NCBI GenBank assembly: GCA_013396915.1
Contig: VWZL01000732.1
Location: forward strand, 1-64,000
Source of the DNA: Stercorarius parasiticus
Lineage: Eukaryota; Chordata; Aves; Charadriiformes; Stercorariidae
Length of the DNA: 64,000 bases
Reading direction: 5' to 3'
Shown here: positions 36,294 through 54,800 of the stretch, in pieces
Layout of the letters: every line of letters begins with the position of its first letter
Numbering within the stretch: position 1 is the stretch's first letter
Program-made: the position numbers and the translations under genes
The notes under the pieces: generated by a model
The model's database searches: none
What the model was told of the DNA's origin: nothing
The model's input: the letters and a program-made list of their open reading frames with translations, nothing else

Positions 36294-39162
36294 GTAAGAC
36301 CTAACTTCTGAATGGCCTCAGGTGCACACCACATCCCTTAACCACCTGTTGGTAGGACATGCAGGTGCTCCATGCTTGTGAAAGCAGCTGGGGTTTCCTC
36401 CACTCCTCTATTCTTCTGAATTTTGTTGTTTCATGTGCTTTCATCACATTTGTTGAGCAGGAAGAATCACACAGGATAGCCCAGTTGAGGCCCGCTTGGC
36501 TGGAAGGGAAGCTTTTGGTGCTAAGACCCAAATCCAGGCTGCAGAGACCCAGCCAAGCCACTGGGCAGCTGCTTCCACTCCCCCAGGACCTCGCTGTGGG
36601 GGCAGAAGCAGGGAAGGATGAGCAGGAAAGCCCCCACGAGCAAACCCCCAGGCATGGAGACACCTGGGGGCTTTCCACAAACAGGGCGATGTTGGGGAGA
36701 AACAGCATTTGCCCAAGGCACTGCGATGGTTTCGGAGCCAGAGATGTGTTTTAAGAGCAATAGGGACATTTCCACGGATGACTTTTGGACTACAGGGGTC
36801 CAAGTCACTCAATCCCCTTTGAAAAGCTTTGCTCCAAAGCCTTAGGTGTATGGAGCTTACAAATTAAAGTGCAGATGGAGATTATTTAGGGATAATGTGC
36901 TCATTTTGTTAAGTAATTGCCAGCAAGAGAAGGCAGAGAGCCCAGGGAGCACTGTCCTGGTGCCAGAGTGCCCAGTCCTGGCCATGGGCTCCGATTTCCT
37001 CCTCTTCCTCCCCAGAGCCGTTGCTTGCACAACTGCGGATGAAGGGCTGAGCAGCCTCCTGGGCAGACAGCATGGGCCAAAAACCTATTATTTGGCACAT
37101 TTATTGTTTTCCTACGATCACAGAGCTTCATAGCTACACAACTTGTCTTCATTTCACTGATGTTTTAAGCATCTTCCCCTTTCCCACCAGCACGGGGCAG
37201 AGAGGGAGGACAGGGCTGCAGGCCAGCCTTGGATAAAGCAACAACCTCCCCAAAACCTCAAGGCCAGCTCCAACCCTCTGTGAAGCTGGAAAGTTTACAC
37301 TCACCCTTCTCACAGCTCTCCAACCCCTCTGCACTTCCAGCCTCCCAGTCCCACCATCCCACCCCATCCAACCCTACTGCGGGATGGGTTTAGGCAATGC
37401 AGGTTTTCCTGTGGGTGAGGAAGCCCTCATCTGAGTTTAAGGTCACTTTTTGGGCAGGGATTTTTTTTTTTTTGTAAGTACCCAGAGCAGCTGGGCACAG
37501 CTTCATCTGCTTTGCAAGTCTCAGTCATGTCTGAGCCACGACCAGCCTCTCCTTCTTTACTGGGATCGAGGGGAAAACCCTCCACAGGAACAGCCAAGAC
37601 ATCTTTCTGGGATGGATGGGGAGCCTGGCAGACAGCCGCAGGGATTAGCTGCACCACTTTGAAATATTCCTGGAGGCAGCAAGGGGTGCTGCAGAGAAAG
37701 CCAAGAGGGCGAAGGGCCGCCATGGCTTCACCTGGCAGCCCCAGATCCTTCCAGCACACTGCAAAGGGCAAGCTGGAAGTCATGCTAAAATTTGGGGAAA
37801 GATGCAATCCAGGCACACACGTTGCTCGAGATGGGCTCCTGAGAGAGGCTCTGTGCTGGACATAGCCAGAGGAGCAGTGCTGGCAGAACTTCAGCTCCTG
37901 GCTTTCCAGGACAGCCCATCCAGGTGGGTGCAAGAAGAAGTAGCAGCCACCGGTCAGAGAGCTGGACCCAGAAGGGACAAGCCATGCTGCTGAGAAGGAA
38001 GGTTTCCAGGAGCACGGTGCCATTCGGAACCAGCACCTCTCCTTTGGCATCACTGCAGCTGCTGGGGGTTCAGGCTCCCGAAAGCAAACCACCCCCAGGA
38101 CAGGACCAAGGGCTCACCCTAATGCAACTCCAAGTGAACTAGATGCCTACTTTTATTACGGGGGGGGAACACTATATAGGTGTAATGTATGGTCAGACGT
38201 TCTGCAGAAGCGACATGCAGAAACCTCACTGCACAGCAGTAGCTGCATGCTGCTTCTGCCATAGTTTTTATTGGTTCTGCTGGGAAATACAGGCCAAACT
38301 GGGAGCTGGAGCTCCATGGGGTGATAACTCCCAGTACATTGGTGACTGGCAGCCATCAGGTGACAAGCCACAGCACAGCAGTGCCAAGTGGGGAGATGGA
38401 CATCTGCCCAAAGTGAGCTCACATGAGCTGGCTGCAGGTCTGGATGGACATCTGAGGCTTGTTTCAACTCACTCCAAACCACTCCAGTCTCAAAATCAAC
38501 TTGGAAGCTATGCTATTTGCAAGCCTACATCTTCTGGCAACCAAGAAGTAATAACTAAGAGGCTGATATTATTATTATTTCAGCTTCAGAGGGGTGAATA
38601 ATTAGCTCTGCAAGGAAAGCATCTTGGCTGATTGCTAAGGGCTTTGCAGAGATGCCACTCTCCCCTCAACAGGGTCTCTCCATGGGCTGGGATGCCGAGC
38701 ATCATCTGCTCCTTGCATTCAGCCTGACCAACAACCCTGGCACGCGCTGCCCTTGGAGGGTCAAAAGCCAGAGGAGCAGGGAAACAGGAGGCCAACACAG
38801 ACACACTCAAGATTTTCAACATTTGGCTCAAATCTGAATTAATCACTTAGAGACCAAGAAAGACAGTCACAGAAACCCCCCAGCCCCCAAATCTACCCAA
38901 CAGCTCCCAGCACAGACCTGCTCTCTAAAGCACAACCCAGCAGCTCCAGCATAACTTGGTGCTTTCCCCACCCCTACTTTAACAGTCTGCACTAATTAGC
39001 CCTCGTTAACCTCTCAGCTCCTTCTGACCATCTCCCTTGCTTTGCAGTGGAGCGTTTTCTCTACTGAGCCCATCTCTTTTTGCTCCCTGCACAGGTGGTG
39101 GGACTCAACCCTCATCCTCTCCTAATTTGTAGCTTTCCCTCCTCCTGTCCCTCCCAGTTTGT

Positions 39163-39181
39163 CACACACACACACACACAC
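39163..39181. repeat. (CA)n microsatellite
   Basis: About nine CA units, followed by a C-rich stretch. Confidence 0.9.
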
Positions 39182-39718
39182 CCCCTCCCCAGCACCCACA
39201 TAGGGACCCACATAGGGATTCCCACCCCTCCTTCCCCTCTCTTCTCTGAAGGGAGACCCCCCTGCCCCCCCTCATGCCCCACTTTTAGCCCCACTCTGGT
39301 GTCTCACCAGCCCAGTGGGGTGTAGGGAGCCAGGAGCAAAGCCACAGGTGTGTTTTGCCTCTTCCTGAAAAACCACCTCTTTTAGAAGTCTTTGTGGATG
39401 CTTCCTGCCTTCTGCTCCTGCTGAACTTGTTTGCAGCTGCCTATGTTGCCAGAAGGATCCTGTGGTCCAGGCAGGGCTCTGCCTGACTCACTGGATGGCT
39501 TCCACCGCACATGTTGCAGAGGGATCCCCATCTCCCATCGGCTGCATGGCGTCCCCAGGATAAGCCCCTGGAGCCCTGCTCTGCTGGCCCCAGCCCTCCT
39601 GTCCCCCCCCCACCCCCAAGGCTCTGGCATGTTCCCAGCCCCAGCCAACACTGTAGGGCAGCAACACGCGACACATATGTGGCAGCTTATAGAAAGGATT
39701 GGGGAGACTTTTCCCCCT

Positions 39719-39724
39719 TTTATT
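39719..39724 (-). terminator. PRRX1: Likely PRRX1 distal polyadenylation signal
   Basis: AATAAA in the sense TTCAATAAAAGGGGGAAAAG on the minus strand, preceded by an A/T-rich segment. It is the last good signal before sequence that looks intergenic. Confidence 0.6.
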
Positions 39725-39928
39725 GAAAATGATCATTTCTATTCTAGTGCAAACACTGTACATTTTACATCACAAAGCAAGTGATAATTTACAGGATACA
39801 TTTCCAGCTGGGAATCCCTCCTGTGGCTTCACGCGTCAAGCTCCACCAGTCTCATCCATCATCCATCCCTGTCAGGCTCAAAAATCCCACTTAGAGGGAA
39901 TCAGCCACCTACTTCTGTGTCGAGAAAA

Positions 39929-39948
39929 GGGGGGGGGGGGAAGGGGGG
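39929..39948. repeat. G12-AA-G6 run
   Basis: A run of 12 G, two A, then six G on the plus strand. In the PRRX1 mRNA it would read as a C-run. Confidence 0.9.
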
Positions 39949-42122
39949 CTGAGAAAACAGCGTTTATACAGAGCAGGCAAAATGAATGTGCCTCAAGACC
40001 ATTTTCTCCCCGAATGGTACCTAAACTTAGTGATAACTGGCGTAACCATGGCAACTTCCGAGAGCTGTGACTGAAAGTCTACGAAAACCCTGGAGAACTC
40101 CATGCTTTCGGGATAAGGCCCTTAATTTGCACATATATTTACATGGTTCAATAAAATACAGATTAAACATACACAATCGTAAAATTTCGCTTTGTCTTGG
40201 CAGAAAACTAGACATTGCCTCTTGGCCGAGGCCATCAGCAATTAAGAAACAATGCACAAAACCTGTCCATTCATCCAGCTGGACTCTGTAACCCAAGCAA
40301 TATTGTCTCGGATGCTCTAGTGTGCATCTTGATGTCGCCCAGCTCAAAAGTGATGTAAAGGTCTCACCTGGACTGACAACAGCCCGGTCAGCTGTGACAG
40401 CATCCCCAACCGAGTAGCCCAACCCAAGGCAAGACCCACTGGAAGTGCAAAAGCTTACACAACCTTACCGCAGGAGCAGTCCCATGCAAGTCAATTCAAT
40501 CCCTCGCACAAATACAGTGAATAAGGGTTTGCGCAGGCATTTATGCGAGCTCCTTCATGTCAACATCACGGCGTGGGGGTAGGAATTGATATATTGGTCC
40601 ACAGATGGATAAACCACGTACCAGGAGCTCCATGCTCTCCGAATTGTCTCCTTCCTAACTTCAGAGGGGGGAGCACCAGGCTAAGGCACTCAAGGACTGG
40701 TTCAACCTCTGAGTAACGTTACACTGCACCAAGTCCTTTTTCTTTCTGATGGTGCAGGACATGTTCTTCAATAGTTTCTCTGTTTGCGTAGGCACAGGAA
40801 CCAAGAGTGAGTTTCTAAGTGAAGGCTGAGATTTCCAACATGATCACTTGGCTCTAGGAGCTGGAACGACACTACTCACGGTAGAAATATTTCGGCTTAG
40901 AGAAGGAAAAGCCAAAAAAAGGGATCAAACAGAAAACATCACAGATTTCTTAAAACACAGTGCTTGTCCAGCCTCGCTTCCCCTGCTGGTGTTCTGTCTG
41001 CAAGTGTAATCTGCGACTTTTAGGTTTTTGTCCTGATCACAATTATATTCCCTTTCTTTTCCCCTCAAAAATATCCATACAGGGAGAAAAAAAAATACTC
41101 CAGCAGCAACACACACAATCACGAGCACAACTGACACCAGTTTGGATGTGGGACTTTTTTCCCCCAGCATTAGCTCAAATACTTTGGCTGGATTTCCATT
41201 CATCCTCTGCCCGTTTAATTTTCACCTTTGCTTTGAAGAGATTTATTTCTCATTTCCTGCAACATACTGTTTTAGACTATCAAAGCCCACTGTCAGACAT
41301 CTATATATGGCCAGCATGCCTGCAGCAAACACCAAGATGGAGACCTAAGCCACTCTACCAGAAGTATCCCTCATGACTGAGCTTCATTCTCCTTCCCTTA
41401 TGGTCCAGCCTGGACCACGGCGTAGCTCTGCTACTTTCAGTGGGACAAAGTCCCACCTGGTTTGGGCAGGTCTCCTGCACAAGCACTATTTGCCATAAAT
41501 AAGTCCCCTCCTCCTCTCAAATTTGAAAGAGGTAGGCAACATGAAAGATCCTCATTGCGTCAGGATGCTTGCATGGAAGAAACCCCTTTTGGGTTGCATC
41601 TCTTCTACTCTTCATGGGGAGAAGGAACTTAGATTCTAATTAGCTCTCCGGATCCCAGAGGAGGGAGGACAGCAGGTGAGGAGAGCAAAGGAGAATGGTT
41701 AAGGCTACGGGACAAGCCTTACTGGGCAGTGTTATGGGAACTGGGGGGAGATATGGTCTTCGTGTGGGATGCTCCCTGCTGTGACATCACCCACCCTCGG
41801 AGGGGCTGGCAGAGACTTTCCATGGGGATGTCCTTGTATTTTCCCAAGAGCCACATGAACTGACCTGACGGGAGAGGAGATCCTCATCTTATCCTATGAA
41901 GCTGTAAATGCCCATGGGAAAATATCTGCAAAGGAGTGTGGCTCCCTCCAGCTTCACTTCTTTGGGGTTTCTCATGGGAAGACGTGAGCGGACCATTTCC
42001 AGCGCTGCCTGAGGCTACCGGGAAGAGCTCTGACAAGGGTGAGAGAGGCTGAGGCTGGAATTTCATTGCACAGCTCCAGGACCCTGGATGCAGCACAAAC
42101 ATCCCAAACATTTTCAATGGAT

Positions 42123-42128
42123 TTTATT
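42123..42128 (-). terminator. PRRX1: Possible PRRX1 proximal polyadenylation signal
   Basis: AATAAA on the minus strand (AAAATAAAAT), about 900 nt after the PRRX1B stop. It would give a much shorter 3' UTR. Use is inferred only. Confidence 0.35.
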
Positions 42129-42159
42129 TTGTTTAATAAAAAACACCAACCAAGCTTGC

Positions 42160-42202
42160 ATGTATATCTTATATATATAAATATATACAGTATATATAAA
42201 AC
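42160..42202. repeat. A/T-alternating tract in PRRX1 3' UTR
   Basis: TATATATAAATATATACAG-type alternating A/T sequence. It may form local structure in the mRNA. Confidence 0.7.
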
Positions 42203-42901
42203 AAATGCATCTGGACAACGCCTTTCCCTGTGGCACAAACTGTAAGGCATCGAAAGGAGTGTCCTAACAGTCCTATTCTTGGCACTACAGAGCGTTCCCT
42301 CCCGCTACAACCCCCCCGCCGCTCACACTCCCATGTTGGCTTTTCTCTCTTTTTTGGCCTTTCATGGCGGCAGTGCCGGAAATACTCAAGAAAGCAATGA
42401 GAAGCCCGAGGAGGTCTTCCTCACATCTCAGACTGGTCCAGGCAACCCGAGTAGGATGATCCCATGGCGTTGGACTAACAGGCTTCTCCCAGACTAACGG
42501 TAACAGTGCTGCCTCTGTGGCACAAGGGATTGGAGGGATGAAGGGTCAGGCAGATACAAGGGAAAGCGGTGACCAAACAACTTCTTCTAGGGTGAGCTGG
42601 GGCGGGGGGGGAGAGGAGCAAGCTTTGCATCTCAGCATGAAGGTGGGTGGGACATGTCCATGGCTGAGATGGGCAGAGGTTTCTTTTCGCTGTTCCATAC
42701 AAAAATGGAAACCAACAAGGGTGAGACTGTCCTTTACTGAAGAAGCTCGTAGTATACTGAGCAGAAGCAATAAACCTGACAATAACAAGAAAAAAAATAA
42801 TGGTGGCATTATCCCAAAAGGAAGGAGGAACCTTGTCACTCATGAGCGGTTCAGTTTGCTCCCAGTTTGGTCCCCATGTTCAATTCTGGGTTAGGGTTGG
42901 C

Positions 42902-42955
42902 TTTTTTTTCTTCTTTTTTTCTTTTTTTGTGTTTTTTTTTTTTTTTTTTTCTTTC
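42902..42955. repeat. T-rich low-complexity tract
   Basis: Runs of T interrupted by C and G, including about 20 consecutive T. It lies about 75 nt beyond the PRRX1B stop and so reads as an A-rich tract in the mRNA. Confidence 0.85.
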
Positions 42956-43028
42956 AGCACAAACAAGTTGCAAAGCAGGACGGGTGCTGTTGTATTTTCT
43001 CCTTCTGCAAGGCAGCTGCCTCCAGTCG

Positions 43029-50343
<7,315 letters not shown>

Positions 50344-51336
50344 TCAACATCACACCTTAACCACACTGTGTTAGTCCCCATGTAAAAAGGAGGTGGAAAA
50401 CGCATTGACACCAGGTATTTATTTCCCAGCTCAACTGCGTAAGATATGTACTGGCTCTCTCAGGCTACCCCATGCCTCAGTTTCCTTATCTCTAAAAAGA
50501 AACTTGTAAGTCCAATATGCACCTCCCCATTCCTAGCAATCCTAGAAAACTTTTCTGACCATAAAGAATGATGGAGCCCTGTTCTCTCGTCTTCACATTT
50601 CCAAGGACTGCCCTTACTGGGATGTAATACAGCCCTCGGGTGAGCACCAGTCCTGCACCAGCTCTTACTGACTGTGAGAAGATGTTCCTGTCTTTGAGTA
50701 AGAAAAGCGCAAGGAAACAGCTATTACACTGGGCTTGACTACAGCCGAGGTAATGTTGTTCTCTATGTGTAGCTCCATTTGGCTTAAATGAGGACTGCGT
50801 TCTCTTATCCTCCCCGCATCCAGACCGCGAGGCGTCAATTCCGGCAGAGATGGGGAGCTGTGAACAAAGAGGTATCAGACAGTGGAAATGAACCATGACT
50901 GATAGGGGCCTGAATAGGAGACAAGTACAAAAGCCAGTTTCACTTGTATGCTTGCAAGCCAAGGACACAGAAATACAGTCAGACAGACAGGGATATCATT
51001 GCAACTGGGAAGCAAAAACCCAGCAAGAGAGAGACTGAGCATAAACACATCAGATACCGTTGACTGAAGAACAGTTGTGCACTCTCCAGCACCCCCTTGC
51101 CTTGCCCAGGCCAGCAAGGTGGTGAACAACAAACTGTGCGCATGTATTGTTTTATGCCTGGTTTGTATTTACTCCAGCAACAAATCAGTACATCCACACA
51201 TCTGGAGTCACACTTATCACCACTGCCTGCGGTCACTGGAGCAACCTCAGTGCTGAGATACCTGTGAAATGGCTTTTCTTAGCGAATACCTGCTCTGCAC
51301 CACCTCTCCTTTTCCCAGGGCTGTTGCACATGCCAA

Positions 51337-51839
51337 TGTAGCAGCAGTGACGGAGCTACTGATGCACAGGCACTCGTAGGTACTGGCAAGCAGCGAGCGA
51401 CGGCTCCAGGGGTTTGAATGCTCTTTATTAGGACAAGCTGGAGGCTATGACACCAGGTTTGCTTCTACCCTACCTGTACCAAAGTATCTTCACTCACCAC
51501 ACCAGTCACAGCACAGCAAACACTTTGGTTTCCATGGGAAGCCATATTGAAGGAAGTGAGAGCAAGGCACCAGCCTGCAGGAGCAGGAGGCCACCGCTGC
51601 CGCCAGTTAAACAGCCCCATTCACGCTGCAGGACTGGTATGCCATCGCCTTGCACTTGTCCCTAATCAAGCGCTCCAGTATGTGTGGGGTCCCACCAAAA
51701 CCGTCAAGACTTCTCATGTTCCTGTAGTCCCAGCCTTCAACGCTCCCAAGCACACCGGGCAGAGCCCCAGGTGGGGCAATGTCCCCGTGGTCCCACTGCC
51801 TTACGTGGAAGAACAGTAGTGATGCTTGGGAGGATGTGA
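51337..51839 (-). mobile_element. Probable solo LTR, minus orientation
   Basis: The left terminus TGTAGCAGCAG is flanked by GCCAA (51332-51336), and GCCAA recurs at 51840-51844, a possible 5-bp target duplication delimiting 503 bp. In minus sense an AATAAA (51429-51424) lies about 90 nt before the terminal ...GCTGCTACA, as in an LTR R-U5. The other terminus (GATGTGA on plus) does not show the canonical CA, and no TATA box is clear. It may be diverged or the right boundary may be wrong. Confidence 0.45.
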
Positions 51840-54800
51840 GCCAATATACATGTCAGCACACGTTAAAATATATTCATCATTGTCTCTATAAAAATGCGTG
51901 AGCTAGTGAGTTATATTTCAAGTTAATCACTGCGCACCTTGGCCCAGGTGACACTCACCACTGAGAGTCCATGGGCTTGACCTGCGACATACAGTTGCAG
52001 AATATCCCCTCGACAGTTGTTCCTTTCGCCACATACAAATACGACAGTTCCCCTCATCCTCCTGTTCCCGAAGGGGCATGTAAGGCACAGGGAGAAGCTG
52101 ACAAGGAAATTAAAGTCTACGGTTGTTGTCCTCACCACCTGTCTGTGTTGCTTTTCACAGCCCATCTGGTAACAGTTACTGCACCTGAACGCCTTTGGAG
52201 CAAGGCCCATCCATTTGGGAACAAAAGGACATTCCTCTTAAATGAAAGTCGGTTTTTCAAATTCCTGCAGATTTACAGCTCCTCCGTCCCCCAAACCTTC
52301 TCCAGCAGCCTGACGATCCCCAGCAGGCTCCCATCCAGCCTGGGGATTCCTGGGTGCAAAAATACGCCCTCGGTTTTCTTGTATCCGAGAGGAAGTGTTT
52401 GGAGACCAGTTTTTAACAGGCACGTTGAGTCGTAAAGCTGAGCTGGGAAGGGACTGGCAGAGGCAGGAACGCGCAAGAAAAACAAACACATGTAGGAATC
52501 CCAGGTCATTAAAACAAGGCTCCAGGTGAATCTATCCCGCTCAGGCAGTGGGAAGCGAAGCAGTGAAGCAAAGGGATGGGATTTAACCGCTGGTCATGCA
52601 GGACACCATGCAGCCTCTCTACCTGGGGGGTTCAGTGCTGTCACAGCGTCTGTGCCTGACAAAGAAGCAGAAAAGTCCTGCACCTTCCTCTTTTGACTCA
52701 CCATCAAAGCTTTTTCAAAAAGGGTCAGTGATTTCCCCCTGGCTCTACTGGTGAGCTTTGGCATCGTCGTTGTGCTGCTGTGCACCACACAACACAGCAA
52801 ACAGCGAAGAACAAGCCCCAGGGCACGATCGTCCCTCTGAATGGCAGAAACATTGCAAAACCAGCTGCCGTAGAGGCCAACGTCAACACGGGTGTCTGGC
52901 CTCCTCCCAAGTTATCCATTTGATGCTATTTTCTACTCTAAACCCTGCCTGTGTGGAATGGATGAACAAATCCATAAAAGCCTTTGGGACCCCTTGAGAA
53001 TCCCCTCCAGGCCTTCAAAGCTCCGGCCCAGAAGACGACACCCGGCTGGAGGGAGCACAAGCCCGAGGCCGTCTGGGCATTGCTCGGATCCTGCGTGACA
53101 GTTACACATGAGGAAGGGTGAGGACATCCCTCTGGGGAGCAAGGAGAAGGGCCAAAGCCCATAAAACACCGGAGAACAAGAATCCCTCCTGCCAAGCACG
53201 TTAATACAATTTGCCTGGTTTCCTCCCGGTGTAAAACGAGACACTGGTGATTCACAGCTCACGTCGTAATTACCGGACCCAAAAATAGCAGGGCCAAGGA
53301 ACAGAAAAGTTGCAGGCCGTGTCCGCGTCGCGGTGACTCACGGTCAGGTCACCATTGGCTAACGCACCTCCAGCATCGGCTGGCGCGGAGTGGGGACGTG
53401 AATCACCTCCTTTTTCCAGGACATCGCTGGATGGAGGTGGCTCGACAGCAAAGCACAGCCTGTGGCAGGGCGGGGTGGGGAATCTGAGATGTCCTTTCAC
53501 TGCACCTCTGGAACAGCGCAACACAGCTAGATCCAAATGTCTGCAGGAGTTACTTGAGTAGCAGGGGGGAAAAAAAAAAAAGCAATAGTGGCATTAGCCC
53601 AGAGCCATCGCTGGGTTGATCACTCTTTGCGTTTTGCCGTGCAGACATGCCATAAGTTGATTACAAACTGCTAACGAGGGATTGCAGACACCTACACCCC
53701 AAGTGTCTGCAAATGTCACCTTGCTCACAGCAGTCACCGGCTGCCTTCAACATGGCAGCAGGGTATTCCTTTATTTTTAATTCCTGCCATTATTTCTTTA
53801 TCAGGAAACAACGCTTAACACTGAATAACGGTATGCCTAAGCAGTGTTGACAGCACTAGTGACCGGAGTCAGCAGAAAGGGAGAGAAGAGGAAAACAGCT
53901 CTAAAGCTTTTTAGGTGGGTCAGAAGTCTTTCAACATTCTTTTAATCAGAAATATTTTATTACAAGCCATGTTCTCAAAAGCTGAGCTGCTCACAAATGT
54001 GTCCCCCAGAGAGATGGAAACGCACGTTCTCTTCTCAGGAACGCAACGCTGGAAAATACGGGAATTTCATTTCAAAATCCCACAACCTTTCGTGTTGGGC
54101 TGGGAGATTTTGTTTCCTTTTCCCATGTTTGTGTTTTCCTGTATTATTTCCACATTCACCCACGACATGCAAATCCTGGTGTCGTACACAAACGCGCTTC
54201 TAGGATGCACCAAATAAATTTTTAATTGCTCCTAAGTGATACAGTATGAAACATCCTACTCTTTTTTCCCTTGCTCATCGTGTCTCCTCTTGCAACGCGG
54301 GAGATCCGCACTTGAAGACACTCCGATCTGTGCTCCTTATCGCACAGCAGCTGTCCTAGTGTCTGGGACTGCCACTGGGGTACCCTCAAACAGCTCCTGT
54401 TGGGATGCCGCATGGAAAATACAATGCATTATAAAGCAAAACAGAGTGGAGAATTAAATGCCTACATATAAGTTACATATTTTTTTCCACCAATACTTCC
54501 AACCGCAACATATTTTGGATTTCCAGTTTGCAGGAATGCTTGTGCATACTTGCCTTCATTCCAGGTCAGAACAAAAACTAATTTCCAGATGGGATTTACA
54601 CGGTGTGGGCAGTTTTAAAAAGTTTTGACCAATTCTATTAAGTCCAGAACCAGCTATTATAGTACGTTAATTGGGTCCGAATTGAAAGTAAACAATTGGA
54701 TTTAATTAAGTGAGGAACAGAGACATGTAACCGCAGTATCACATACGGTAAGGCAGGAAAGATTTGTCACATCAGTTATATAAACTGTAAACTGAGAAAG

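Larger units (their letters stand above)
35222..39690. other. Intergenic sequence between CR1 and the PRRX1 3' end
   Basis: No supported gene. The longest reading frame here (35530-36297, plus, 255 codons) is low-complexity, crosses an A-run and ends inside an 18-base T-run (36276-36293), so it is judged random. A C/T-rich tract with (CA)n lies near 39.16 kb. Confidence 0.5.
39700..43028 (-). other. PRRX1: PRRX1 3' UTR (inferred)
   Basis: Sequence downstream of the PRRX1B stop codon, A/T-rich and free of CR1 copies, ends at an AATAAA at 39724-39719. A 3' UTR of about 3.3 kb fits the roughly 3-kb 3' UTR I recall for mammalian PRRX1. It contains an A/T-alternating block at 42160-42200, a T-rich (A-rich in the mRNA) tract at 42902-42955, a C-run in the mRNA at 39929-39948, and an earlier AATAAA at 42128-42123 that could give a short 3' UTR. 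Boundaries are inferred without transcripts. Confidence 0.6.

Noticed and set aside
35530..36297. 255-codon plus-strand reading frame, the longest in the window
   Set aside because: Crosses an A-run (KKKKR) and ends in a poly-T run coding for phenylalanines; no domain, no splice continuation, no family resemblance.
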